The notes below the pieces were generated by a model, which saw nothing but the letters and a program-made list of their open reading frames with translations, was not told where the DNA came from and did not search any database. The position numbers were made by a program, and so were the translations under genes. A stretch of DNA of 64,000 bases from Bacteroidota bacterium (GTDB taxonomy: Bacteria; Bacteroidota; JABWAT01), in NCBI GenBank assembly GCA_020161835.1, contig JAIUNL010000003.1, positions 124,001-188,000 on the forward strand. The letters run 5' to 3'. Shown one piece after another: positions 8,868-17,805 of this stretch; position 1 is the first letter of the stretch, and every line of letters starts with the position of its first letter.

Positions 8868-10922
8868 ATGAAATACAAAATGTTTTTCACGACTCTTCTG
8901 TTTTCATTTTTATTAACGGTTCCGGTAACTGCCCAGCAGGTTTCAAAAGATACACTGGATTCTCAGTTTACTTTGGATGCCGTTGTCGTTACTGCATCAA
9001 AAACACCTCAATCGAGGGGAAATGTAACACAGAAAATTGATGTTTTATCTGCTTCGGAATTGAACCGGCAGGTTTCAGGAAACCGGAATGTGGCTGAAGC
9101 ACTCATGTATCTGCCCGGAAATGCAGTTAAGGCACTTTCCAGAAATGATGCAAACTGGGGTGCTTATGGCGGGATCGGTCCGAAATATTCTACGTTTATG
9201 CTGGGCGGACTCCCGATTGACGCCTTTACCGATGTTCAGGCTTTGAGTCTGAATGCTGTTGAACAAATTGAAGTTCAGCGGGGTCCGGCTTCAGTTTTGT
9301 ATCCAACTTATTTATCCCAGGATTTTGCCGGGAATCAGTCACCGCTGGCAGGAACGACCAATCTTATCCTGAAAGAAAAGGTCACCTCCCCCAAAACGAT
9401 TATTTCTGCCTCAGGCGGTTCGTACAATACTTACACAACCGGCCTTCATACCGAGCAGAACATCGTTAGTGCCAGTTTAATCACCGGTTTTTCATTTGAA
9501 TCTTCTGATTACACCAATTACGGCGCACCCGTATCCTGGTTAAACATGAAAAAAAATCCGGACTACCAGAAACAGATCTGGTATGGCGGATTCTCTATCC
9601 CTTTTGAAACGGACCTTCCTCAGAAAGTGTCGGTTTTTGTTAACCATGCAACCCACACCGGGAATGTTGGCAGGGAATTCAGGAAGTATGATCACCAGTA
9701 CAATCTGGTCAATTTCGGCTACTCGGTTCAACTCAACAATGAGTTGTCGAATCAACTAAATCTGGGATTCCGGAATAGTTCACGGACCTGGCAGGAAGAT
9801 ATGATCGCACCCATTCTTTCAAAAGATGAATATATTCTTGCTTCTGACAATGGTGCAGATCAGCAATTTTTATTAGTGGATAATACAGTTTCCTGGAAAC
9901 AGAATTCCGATGCCTTTCTATCATTTGGCGGCGATGTTCAGCTTGCCGATTATCAAACCTGGTCAGATCCAGTTTTAACACAAAAATCAACCGGGAATGA
10001 TGCTGCCAGTTACCAATATGGACTTTTTGCCCAGGAAGAAATTACTTTCGACCAGTTTCTCATTCGTGGCGGACTCAGGTTAAATCTCGTTGGAAATGAT
10101 ATTGTCAAACTCGACGGCGGAAAACCCGGTGATAATGGAAAATCCTGGACGGTTCTATTGTGGAGTCTGGGTTTAAAATATAATCTGGATGATCAGACTT
10201 CACTTTTTGCCAATGCCGGAAGCAGTTTTATGATTCCCGGCTTAAAATCGGTTGGAGGAACTCTTTCTGCCGTACAACAGACAGACACAATTTCAAACGG
10301 ACAATTACCAAACCCCGCTTTGGAACCTGAATCCGGAATTGGGCTTGATGCAGGAATCAATCTTCAGTTTGCTCCAGGTGGAACCTTTTCTTTCCGTGGA
10401 TTTTACACCCGTATTTCAGATGCAATCGTTGAAAATGCAGTCAGTGCAAATCCTTCAAGAAGCAAGTCGGTTAACGCCGGGACAACGGTTGCCCTTGGTG
10501 CGGAAGCCGAAGCTTCCTATCATATTATTGATCTGGTTTCAGTTTTTGGAAATGTAACTTATACATCCACGACTATTGAAAATCCAAAAGACAAAGATCA
10601 GGATGGATCGGATGTTCCGTTTGTTCCTGATTATACTGCAAATACGGGAATGACGTTTTTCCTTCCTTACGAAATTAAAATCAGTCCGTATCTTCATGCT
10701 TCGGGGAAAATTTACGACGGAACGTCAAAATCCACCAGAAAGACTTTTGATCAGGGAATTCTGCTGAATCTGACAGCAACCGGATCAGTTTACCAATCGG
10801 ATCTTTTCAGTCTTGAGGCCTTTGCAAACTTTTATAATCTTACCGATAACCGGTTTGAAATGCCGTGGCAGTTTCAGGATCCCGGTTTTTCGTGGACTGG
10901 CGGGATAAGAGTTAGTTTTTAA
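8868..10922 (+). CDS. TonB-dependent outer-membrane receptor, probably for nickel
   Basis: Outer-membrane beta-barrel transporter of 684 residues. It has a signal peptide ending near VTAQQ, a short N-terminal extension, then a plug domain starting LDAVVVTASKTPQSRG and containing VEQIEVQRGPASVLYP, and a long barrel region ending in an aromatic C-terminal strand (GIRVSF), as the BAM complex requires. There is no carboxypeptidase-regulatory domain. It follows nikR by 44 bp and precedes a periplasmic binding protein, permease and ATPase. The substrate is inferred as nickel or a nickel chelate from this context; the sequence alone fits heme, siderophore or cobalamin as well. Confidence 0.88.
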   Translation: MKYKMFFTTLLFSFLLTVPVTAQQVSKDTLDSQFTLDAVVVTASKTPQSRGNVTQKIDVLSASELNRQVSGNRNVAEALMYLPGNAVKALSRNDANWGAYGGIGPKYSTFMLGGLPIDAFTDVQALSLNAVEQIEVQRGPASVLYPTYLSQDFAGNQSPLAGTTNLILKEKVTSPKTIISASGGSYNTYTTGLHTEQNIVSASLITGFSFESSDYTNYGAPVSWLNMKKNPDYQKQIWYGGFSIPFETDLPQKVSVFVNHATHTGNVGREFRKYDHQYNLVNFGYSVQLNNELSNQLNLGFRNSSRTWQEDMIAPILSKDEYILASDNGADQQFLLVDNTVSWKQNSDAFLSFGGDVQLADYQTWSDPVLTQKSTGNDAASYQYGLFAQEEITFDQFLIRGGLRLNLVGNDIVKLDGGKPGDNGKSWTVLLWSLGLKYNLDDQTSLFANAGSSFMIPGLKSVGGTLSAVQQTDTISNGQLPNPALEPESGIGLDAGINLQFAPGGTFSFRGFYTRISDAIVENAVSANPSRSKSVNAGTTVALGAEAEASYHIIDLVSVFGNVTYTSTTIENPKDKDQDGSDVPFVPDYTANTGMTFFLPYEIKISPYLHASGKIYDGTSKSTRKTFDQGILLNLTATGSVYQSDLFSLEAFANFYNLTDNRFEMPWQFQDPGFSWTGGIRVSF

Positions 10923-10925
10923 AAC

Positions 10926-11100
10926 GCCGGGGACGAGTGACACGGGACAAGGGATTGGGGGGAGTCTTTGTAGGGGCGACCGGTTGGTCGCCCGGAGATT
11001 ATTTTGACATTTCAACAAATAAACGGGCACTTCGACTCCGCTCAGTGACCGTTTTTTAAAAAACAATTCACCGACCGGGAGGTCGGTGTTACAAAAATCC
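10926..11100. repeat. Cluster of intergenic hairpin repeats
   Basis: The 183-bp gap inside the importer locus packs three known-looking intergenic repeats: GTAGGGGCGACCGG-T-TGGTCGCCCGG at 10970-10995 (second copy at 37750-37774), a CTTCGACTCCGCTCAGTGACCG word at about 11027-11050, and the hairpin CACCGACC-GGGA-GGTCGGTG at 11069-11088 followed by TTACAAA (a relative lies at 53506-53531). No promoter is obvious. Confidence 0.75.
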
Positions 11101-11105
11101 ATTAA

Positions 11106-12146
11106 ATGAAAAAAATCGCCATTTTTTTTATCGGTCTTGCCGGAATCGGATTACTCATCGGTGTGATGAGCAAAACGGTAAAAACCAGCGAAATCACTCC
11201 CAATCCGGCAGATTCATCCGGAATTACGGTGACTGATTTCCGGGGAAAAACGGTTCATCTTGAAAAACCTGCAGAACGGATTGTCTGTCTGATTGAAAGT
11301 GCACTTTCCGGACTTTACATGCTTCAGGCGGGAGATCGTGTTGTTGGGATTTCAACCAATGTGACTCAGGAGCCGCTTAACCGGTATTATGCTGTTCTGG
11401 ATGACCGGATTTCAGACGGGAAACTTCCTTCCCCGGGCAACTGGGATTTCATCAGTCTGGAATCGGTTCTGGCACTCAAACCGGATCTGGTCATCATCTG
11501 GGGTGAACAGAAAGAGTCAATCGAATCCATCGAAAGTCACAACATTCCCGTTTACGGCGTTTTTCTGAACTCATTTGATGATCTTACAAAAGAAATCACC
11601 GATTTCGGAAAACTGACAGGAACGTCCTCCCGGGCAGATTCCCTTCTCACTTTTTCACAGAACCTCACCGATTCCCTTTTCACACTTCTGGCAACAACTG
11701 AATCGAAACCCAAAATCTATTTTTCCTGGAATCAGGGACTTTTTGAAACATCCGGTACAAACAGCACCGTCAACAGTTTGCTTGCCCTTTCCGGCGCACA
11801 AAATGCGGTTCCCATCGCCGAAGAACATGCCGTCATTTCACTTGAAAATCTGCTGAACTGGAATCCGGATCTCATCGTTCTGTGGTCAGATCCGGCCCGG
11901 TCACCTGCCGATATTCTTGCAAAACCAGAACTTAAAACCCTCACAGCTGTGAAATCCGGTAAAGTTTATGAACTTCCTTCTGCTTTTTATTGTGATTTCT
12001 GGACGCTGAAATATCATCTTGCGGTTCGTCAGGTAGCAGAATGGGCTCATCCGGAACTGGCAACTCTGGCACTCTCAGACTCACTGAAACGGACGATTCT
12101 GGTTCATTTATATGGAGAAAAAGGCTATCAACTCCCGCTGGATTAA
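11106..12146 (+). CDS. ABC transporter substrate-binding protein, BtuF/FepB-like
   Basis: Periplasmic metal-chelate binding protein of 346 residues. The N-terminus is hydrophobic (residues 5-22) without a clear lipobox Cys, so it may be membrane-tethered or exported. The ITVTDFRGKTVHLEKPAERIVCL opening strand, the LESVLALKPDLVIIW segment and the second-lobe LENLLNWNPDLIVLW segment are diagnostic for the cobalamin/Fe-siderophore binding family (class III). It is followed by the permease with a 35-bp overlap. Nickel specificity is inferred from nikR. Confidence 0.9.
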   Translation: MKKIAIFFIGLAGIGLLIGVMSKTVKTSEITPNPADSSGITVTDFRGKTVHLEKPAERIVCLIESALSGLYMLQAGDRVVGISTNVTQEPLNRYYAVLDDRISDGKLPSPGNWDFISLESVLALKPDLVIIWGEQKESIESIESHNIPVYGVFLNSFDDLTKEITDFGKLTGTSSRADSLLTFSQNLTDSLFTLLATTESKPKIYFSWNQGLFETSGTNSTVNSLLALSGAQNAVPIAEEHAVISLENLLNWNPDLIVLWSDPARSPADILAKPELKTLTAVKSGKVYELPSAFYCDFWTLKYHLAVRQVAEWAHPELATLALSDSLKRTILVHLYGEKGYQLPLD

Positions 12147-13140
12147 ATCCGGATTCTGGATCTGGCTGATCCCCATTCCCCTGATTCTGGCCTCACTTCT
12201 GGTCGGTCCGTCTGATGTCATGCCCGTTTCGCAGTTTATTTCTTCCTGCTGGTCAGCACTTACGACTTCAAACTTTCAATATGATCCCGATTTTTCTCTG
12301 ATGCTCACCATCGTCACCGACGTCAGACTTTCACGGATTCTACTCACTTTTCTGGTTGGCGGAACACTGGCAGTTTCCGGAAGCAGTTTGCAGGCAGTTT
12401 TCCGGAATCCATTGGTAGATCCGTTTATTTTGGGAATTGCTTCGGGTGCAGCCTTTGGTGCGGCTCTGGCCCTTGCTTTTTCGTGGATTCCCGTTCCGGT
12501 TTCTGCTTTTGGGTTTGGGTTTCTTGCGGTCTGGATGAGTATTCATTTTGCCGGGAAGGAAGTTGAACAGTCTTCTGTGAATCTGGTGCTTTCCGGAATG
12601 ATGGTTTCGGGAATTTTTACTGCCCTGTTAACGGTCATTCAGTTTGTGAGTGATCCGTTCCGGCTTCAGACCATCGTTCACTGGACCATGGGCAATCTTC
12701 ATCAGGCAACCTGGACTAAAGTAAATGTGCTGCTGATTCCGGTTCTAGCCGGACTTTCGGGGTTATTTCTTTTCAGGTGGCGGCTAAACGTTCTGGCTCT
12801 GGGTAACGAAGAAGCCAAGGCCGTCGGCGTCAATCCTGAACGTGAAAAGCTGATGATTCTGATTTTGGCGACACTGGCAACGGCGGCTTGTGTGGCTGCG
12901 GCCGGGATTATTGCCATGTTCGGACTTTTCGTTCCCCATCTGGTGAGAATGCTGGTCGGACCCGATAACCGGAAAAGTCTGCCGGCCAATTTTGCGCTTG
13001 GCGGATCGTTTCTGCTGATTATCGACACCGCTTCGAGAAGTTTATTTCAGTTTGAAATTCCAATCGGGGTTTTTACCATGTTTCTGGGTGCCCCGGTTTT
13101 TCTCTGGCTGATGAAAAGAAAATCGTCGGGGTGGATGTGA
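12112..13140 (+). CDS. FecCD/BtuC-family ABC permease
   Basis: Inner-membrane permease of 342 residues with about nine to ten hydrophobic segments. Family markers are VRLSRILLTFLVGGTLAVSGSSLQAVFRNPLVDPFILGIASGAAFGAAL, here given only as its key pieces LSRILLTFLVGG and NPLVDPFILGIASG, and near the end GLFVPHLVRMLVGPDNRK. The start at ATG 12112 overlaps the binding-protein gene by 35 bp, and the stop overlaps the ATPase by 10 bp, so the three are translationally coupled. Confidence 0.93.
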   Translation: MEKKAINSRWIKSGFWIWLIPIPLILASLLVGPSDVMPVSQFISSCWSALTTSNFQYDPDFSLMLTIVTDVRLSRILLTFLVGGTLAVSGSSLQAVFRNPLVDPFILGIASGAAFGAALALAFSWIPVPVSAFGFGFLAVWMSIHFAGKEVEQSSVNLVLSGMMVSGIFTALLTVIQFVSDPFRLQTIVHWTMGNLHQATWTKVNVLLIPVLAGLSGLFLFRWRLNVLALGNEEAKAVGVNPEREKLMILILATLATAACVAAAGIIAMFGLFVPHLVRMLVGPDNRKSLPANFALGGSFLLIIDTASRSLFQFEIPIGVFTMFLGAPVFLWLMKRKSSGWM

Positions 13141-13901
13141 CTCAGCCTGCAGTTTCCCTTCAAAATTGTTCGTTCTCCTACGGCAATCAACCCGTTTGGA
13201 CGGATTTATCAGTCGACATTTCTGCAAATCAGTTTTCAGTCATTCTTGGCCGGAACGGATCAGGAAAATCGACTTTACTCAGAGTCATGGCGGGTTTGCT
13301 GAAACCGTCTTCAGGAACTGCTTTGGTTCACGGGAAAAATCCGGATGATATTTCCGGATCAGAACGTGCCGGACTCATCGGATTTCTGCCTCAGTTTCAC
13401 CGTGCTGTTTTTCCATTTTCTGTCCGTGATGTGGTGGTTACCGGACGGGCAGGTCGCTCAGGATTCCTTCCGACAGAAAAAGATCATGAAATTACGGAAG
13501 CGGCGCTTCATCAAACCGGAATTTTTCATCTGGCTGATAAACCGTACACTCAGCTTTCGGGCGGAGAACAGCAACTTGTCATGGCGACCCGGATTTTGGC
13601 TCAGCAACCGGCCGTTATTTTCCTTGATGAACCAACCAGTCACCTCGATTTATATTACCAGTCGGCGTTACTTTCCACCCTGAAATCGCTGTCAAAAGAT
13701 CAGTTTACCCTGATTGCCGTTTTACACGATCCCAATCTGGCGTTTCGTTTTGGTGATGAATTTTTCTTTTTGAAGAAGGGAAAACTGGTGAAACCAGAGT
13801 CGGGGCAAGAACCCTGGGATGCTGACTTTTTATCGGGAATTTTTGAAACCCCGCTTGAAACGATTCCATTTGAAGGAAAAGCGTTCGTGGTTCACCGGTG
13901 A
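13131..13901 (+). CDS. ABC transporter ATPase, FepC/BtuD-like
   Basis: Cytoplasmic ATPase of 256 residues energising the importer. Walker A is GRNGSGKST at residues 40-48, Q-loop LPQ near 86-88, signature LSGGEQQ at 142-148, Walker B VIFLDEP at 162-168 and the switch His in AVLHDPN. The start used is GTG 13131, overlapping the permease by 10 bp; a second GTG two codons on is equally possible. It completes a binding protein-permease-ATPase set downstream of nikR and the TonB receptor. Confidence 0.94.
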   Translation: MDVTQPAVSLQNCSFSYGNQPVWTDLSVDISANQFSVILGRNGSGKSTLLRVMAGLLKPSSGTALVHGKNPDDISGSERAGLIGFLPQFHRAVFPFSVRDVVVTGRAGRSGFLPTEKDHEITEAALHQTGIFHLADKPYTQLSGGEQQLVMATRILAQQPAVIFLDEPTSHLDLYYQSALLSTLKSLSKDQFTLIAVLHDPNLAFRFGDEFFFLKKGKLVKPESGQEPWDADFLSGIFETPLETIPFEGKAFVVHR

Positions 13902-13970
13902 AATGCGGGGAGACCGCTAAGGCACGAAGGCGCTAAGAAATTCAAGACCAGGAGTCAACAGAAAACCTTT

Positions 13971-14942
13971 TTACCCTTTTCCGGCAGCTTTTCTTAACCG
14001 GTCATTGATGGCTTTTCCAAGTCCAATTTCGGGAACAGGTTCTGCGTAAATCATATCAAGATTCAGTTTATCCAGAATATGCAGAAACTCAAAAATCCTG
14101 GCCGCTGCTTCCCGTAAATCCCCTTTTTCACTCAACCGCAAAACTGTTACGTCTGCATCTTCAGGGATAAAAGACCAGGAAATAAATCCTGTTTTTTTAC
14201 CTGAAAGTGATTCGCCCTTCCACAATTTCATCGGCGTTCCGGGGCTGTAATGAACAGCAAGCTGACCGGGTGAATCGGGTCCATGGTCACCATGAAGTTC
14301 AGTTCTTTCATGTAGATCGGGGAGAACGGTTTTTAAATCCTCGAAAGAAAGTCCGCCATGACGAAGCAGAACCGGCCTGTCTTCAATCAGAGAAATCACC
14401 GTTGATTCCACGCCGACTTTACACGATCCGCCATCCAGAATAAAATCAATTTTCCCGGAAAGCTGAGACTGAACGTGGTCTGCAGTTGTGGGTGAAATAT
14501 AGTTGAACGGATTGGCAGACGGAGCTGCCAGAAATCCGCCACTGAGTCTGATTAAATCACGTGCAACCGGGTGAGCTGGAAGCCGGACTGCAACTGATGG
14601 CCTGCCGCCGGTTGTTAAATCAGGAACGGAATCCAGCTTGGGAAGCACTAGTGTGAGCGGACCCGGCCAGAAGGCCTCAATCAATTTTTGTAGTTTGGAA
14701 AGTGGAAATGAAGTCAGTTTTTCAAGATCAGACAAATCAGAAATATGGACGATCAGCGGATTGAAAGTTGGCCGGTTCTTGGCTTCGAAAATCCGGCTGA
14801 CTGCAAAAGTGTTGAAAGCATCACCGGCAAGACCATAAACCGTTTCTGTGGGCATGGCACCGATTCCGCCATTTTTCAGAATGGAAGCTGCTTTTTCTAA
14901 AAACTCTGGTTTTGCAGGCCAGATTGGGGTAAGTTCAGACAT
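13971..14942 (-). CDS. L-threonylcarbamoyladenylate synthase, Sua5 type
   Basis: Makes threonylcarbamoyl-AMP from Thr, bicarbonate and ATP, the first step of t6A37 formation in ANN-decoding tRNAs. The YrdC domain (about 15-205) shows AMPTETVYGLAGDAFN, KNRPTFNPLIVHI, PGPLTLVLPK, RLPAHPVA and SAPSANPF. About 120 residues follow, forming the smaller Sua5 domain (HYSPGTPMKLW), so this is the long TsaC2/Sua5 form (323 residues). TsaD, the partner that uses its product, is encoded at 33992, and TrmO, which further methylates t6A, at 25568. Confidence 0.94.
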   Translation of the reverse strand: MSELTPIWPAKPEFLEKAASILKNGGIGAMPTETVYGLAGDAFNTFAVSRIFEAKNRPTFNPLIVHISDLSDLEKLTSFPLSKLQKLIEAFWPGPLTLVLPKLDSVPDLTTGGRPSVAVRLPAHPVARDLIRLSGGFLAAPSANPFNYISPTTADHVQSQLSGKIDFILDGGSCKVGVESTVISLIEDRPVLLRHGGLSFEDLKTVLPDLHERTELHGDHGPDSPGQLAVHYSPGTPMKLWKGESLSGKKTGFISWSFIPEDADVTVLRLSEKGDLREAAARIFEFLHILDKLNLDMIYAEPVPEIGLGKAINDRLRKAAGKG

Positions 14943-14943
14943 A

Positions 14944-16437
14944 TCAGTGAAAATTTCCGATTCTGCGGGTCCAGTTAATAAATCCCGATTGTTTATCTGA
15001 TTTCAAAACTCCAAAATAAGCAATCAGAATCAGATAAGTGACAAAGTATGCAGTGAAAATCCACCCCAGTTTATTCATGAATGAGAACGGACTAAACGAA
15101 ACGGCAAGTCCGGCAGCCAGCGCCATGACAGAAGAAAATAAAATCCGGTTCAATTTTTTTGTTGGGAAGAGATAATGATAATCACAGCTCATGAGTTGCT
15201 GAATCATGACGTTTACACCAACCCAGTAAAAAAATCCGGCAAAAAGAATAGCGAAGAAAAACCCCCACTGACCGTTCATTGCTGAAAACAAAATTGAGGC
15301 AAGGCCAAACCCGGCTATGGAAACCAGAGTAAACCAGTTCAATTCCTTCCGGCGTTCCAGTAAAATCATGAGTTCAGCCATCGGATTGGTAAGGAAGTAA
15401 CATCCGACCGAAAGAAAAGTCATGGAAACAACCAAAAAGACCCAGTTGAAATCTGCAGGAACCGACGGTAGTTCAAATTCGACCAGCGGAGTGAGAATAA
15501 GCAGAAGGAAGGGAACAAAAGAGAAGAAAGCCATGATGTGCCAGACATTGACGTGGCGGGCATATAAAATGTACTGATCCGGCAGATCAAGACGAATGAA
15601 ATTTTTAAAAATCAGACTCCATAACGCCAAAGCCTGACTGATAGCAGTTAAAACAACCAGGAACAGAAAACTTCCCAGCGTCCAGACTATTCGGTATTCC
15701 ATCCGCAGATTAAACCAAGCCACCCAAAAGATCAGGATATAAAACACCCATTGCAGCCAGTCTGAACGATAAAATGAAAAGTAAACTCCCGAAATCTTAC
15801 TGAGCCTGTTTCCCGGCGGCATCATCACATCAATAAGCTGAAAATCAATGAGCAAAATGATGAAAAGCACAAACCGTATCAGCACCGAGACCAGAAGTAA
15901 ACGAACGATGAGTTGCAGGTCAGGATGGAAAATAAGCGGAAAAATAAAGGACGATGTAAACATCAGCCAGGTGGATATTCTTAAAACTGTAGCAATTCTG
16001 GATTTATTCACATGGGAATAGGCTATTTCAAAAAGAAGGGTTGGGATTAAGATGGCAGAAAATGCACCAAAATAGGCGACAACAGAAGGTTGTATCATGG
16101 CGTTTCCCGTCAAGTGCAGCAAACCGGCCAGACCGATAAAAAGAAGAAAAACAATCAGCGAGATTAAAAGAGAGAAAATAAAGGTTTGGGTAATCAGTTC
16201 GGGGATTTTATATTCTGAAAGTGGGGTATGATGAACAAAAAAGATCCGGCGATACAAAGCTTTAAGTGATAAAATCAGCATAAAAGTTGAAAAGAGAAGT
16301 CCGGTAAACGCAGAGGCTTTTTCAGCGGGGAAAAGTTTAAAAATAACCAGACATGCCGAAACGAAAAGCACGGTGTAAAAAACATATTCCGTAAATTCCC
16401 GGCGGACGTAGGTTAGAAAATGTTGGGCGTGGAGCAA
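14944..16437 (-). CDS. Multi-pass membrane protein of unknown function
   Basis: I do not recognise this 497-residue protein. It is almost entirely hydrophobic, with roughly a dozen predicted membrane spans separated by short charged loops such as YRRIFFVHHTPLSEYK and LLERRKELNW. No transporter or enzyme motif was seen. The start is uncertain: the longest reading uses TTG at 16437 with no clear ribosome site. Its stop is 1 bp ahead of the Sua5 start, so the two are probably cotranscribed, but a functional link is not implied. Confidence 0.75.
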   Translation of the reverse strand: MLHAQHFLTYVRREFTEYVFYTVLFVSACLVIFKLFPAEKASAFTGLLFSTFMLILSLKALYRRIFFVHHTPLSEYKIPELITQTFIFSLLISLIVFLLFIGLAGLLHLTGNAMIQPSVVAYFGAFSAILIPTLLFEIAYSHVNKSRIATVLRISTWLMFTSSFIFPLIFHPDLQLIVRLLLVSVLIRFVLFIILLIDFQLIDVMMPPGNRLSKISGVYFSFYRSDWLQWVFYILIFWVAWFNLRMEYRIVWTLGSFLFLVVLTAISQALALWSLIFKNFIRLDLPDQYILYARHVNVWHIMAFFSFVPFLLLILTPLVEFELPSVPADFNWVFLVVSMTFLSVGCYFLTNPMAELMILLERRKELNWFTLVSIAGFGLASILFSAMNGQWGFFFAILFAGFFYWVGVNVMIQQLMSCDYHYLFPTKKLNRILFSSVMALAAGLAVSFSPFSFMNKLGWIFTAYFVTYLILIAYFGVLKSDKQSGFINWTRRIGNFH

Positions 16438-16442
16438 GGGGT

Positions 16443-16528
16443 TAATTCTTAATGGTTAATGGTAAAGGGTTAATGGTTAATGAAAACAGAATACAGAAGT
16501 TAGAAGTGAGAAGTTAGAAGAGAGAAAA
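16443..16528. repeat. Two short-period word repeats, GGTTAAT and GTTAGAA
   Basis: Between the membrane protein and the acyltransferase gene there is first a run of TTAATGGTTAATGG words (about 16445-16480), then a run of GTTAGAAGTGAGAAG words (about 16496-16522). The second family is shared with 4950-5075, the first with about 33900-33945. No coding signal was seen. Confidence 0.7.
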
Positions 16529-16541
16529 GAGATTTTTTCTC

Positions 16542-17543
16542 TCAAAGACCTGATTTTCTTTTTCTTTGGAGTAACCAGTCATTAACTGAAAGCAAAACTG
16601 AAACAACTGTATTCCAGGAATAACGAATTAATAAACCATGGCGTTTCCGGCAGCCGAACTTTTCTTTGAAATCGGCAATTCCGGGTGTGTTTCCGCCACC
16701 AAAATCGAGTCCGTTGCAACTCATTTCCCTGGCTTTTTTTACAGATTCCCAGACCAGATGATATCCAACCGGTTCTTTTCCCGAATCACGGTCAACGGCA
16801 GAAAGCCAATCGGTCAGCCAGCCCCGTTTATCATAAATCCACAACCGCCAGGCCCGGGTTCTTCCTTCCAGCACATACCGGATTGCCAAAACATGATCAG
16901 GTGAAACCCTCGATAAAACACCGTGTAGTTCTTTAGCCGAAACCGGACATTTCACGCCGTGATGCTGATAGGATTTTTCAAGTAACTCAAGCTCGGTCAG
17001 CGAAAGTTTCTCAGGGGAAATCCATTCAAACTGACCGGAAACTGGTTTCTTTAAGTTTCTCCGAACCGATTCTGAAGTTTGTTTGATCTGGACTGATTCA
17101 TCTGGAAGAAGGTCGAGCCAGAGTCCGGTTTGAGGAACAGTTTTAAATTCAAATTCGGGAAATTTTTGATCCTGATAAGCCGGATTTAAAAGAGCAAAAG
17201 AAAATGAACCGGATGTCAGAATAAAATTCAGCAATTCAGGACTTTTAACGGCGTTGTTATCAGAAAAAACCGGTGCGGAAAAATATAATAGAGAATGCCG
17301 TTTTGGGTAGGAAAGTCCGGCTTTTTTTTCGTTAAAAAAGGTAAAAACAGCAAGTCTTTCGCCAGAGGAAGAATCGTTGATTTCGATGATTTCGGGCTCA
17401 TGATTCCAAACTGCACGAAAAGCCCCAACCGTTTGAAACCAAGTTCCTGATGACTGAGACAAAATCCAGGAATCACAGTCAGGGGGGAGTTTACCTGCCT
17501 TGTACCGATGAAGCTGAAAAGATGGCGTGGATTGATGGTTCAT
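16542..17543 (-). CDS. FemAB/CelD-like acyltransferase (GNAT fold)
   Basis: Predicted N-acyltransferase of 333 residues from ATG 17543; a TTG three codons upstream is possible. The C-terminal half reads GVLSRVSPDHVLAIRYV, then a GYHLVWESVKKA helix and LDFGGGNTPGIADFKEKFG, which is the hallmark of the FemAB-like/PF13480 acetyltransferase group. These proteins act in peptidoglycan bridge, exopolysaccharide or aminoacyl transfer. No polysaccharide cluster is nearby, so the substrate stays open. Confidence 0.7.
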   Translation of the reverse strand: MNHQSTPSFQLHRYKAGKLPPDCDSWILSQSSGTWFQTVGAFRAVWNHEPEIIEINDSSSGERLAVFTFFNEKKAGLSYPKRHSLLYFSAPVFSDNNAVKSPELLNFILTSGSFSFALLNPAYQDQKFPEFEFKTVPQTGLWLDLLPDESVQIKQTSESVRRNLKKPVSGQFEWISPEKLSLTELELLEKSYQHHGVKCPVSAKELHGVLSRVSPDHVLAIRYVLEGRTRAWRLWIYDKRGWLTDWLSAVDRDSGKEPVGYHLVWESVKKAREMSCNGLDFGGGNTPGIADFKEKFGCRKRHGLLIRYSWNTVVSVLLSVNDWLLQRKRKSGL

Positions 17544-17552
17544 GATCGGCAA

Positions 17553-17805
17553 AGGTAGGGAAAGGGGAAATCAGATGCTATTTCGTGGTTCAGAGAAAAA
17601 GCCGGGATTATTTTTTCAGGAAGGAAATGTGGACAGATCGAAAATTCCTGAGATTTGGGGATGAGGAGCACGGTACGGTTTACGGGGAATCACGGGTCAC
17701 ATATCACAGGTTACAAATTATTTGTCGGGCAATGCGAAGATCCCGAATTCGTTTTACCCGTGCCGAAGTATGGAATTTCGTAAAAAGATAATTATGGGAG
17801 CATCC
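17553..17805. other. Intergenic region with GTCAC/GTTAC words
   Basis: About 250 bp without a convincing gene. At 17688-17715 it has the words CACGGGTCACATATCACAGGTTAC, here split as CACGGGTCAC and CACAGGTTAC, a member of the same short-word family as 8826-8861. Open frames here are short and have no ribosome site. Confidence 0.6.

Noticed and set aside
8419..13901. Cobalamin uptake (btuB-btuFCD) as the reading of this cluster
   Set aside because: The transporter family fits, but nikR is the first gene and I see no cobalamin riboswitch or B12 enzyme nearby; nickel is preferred, without proof.
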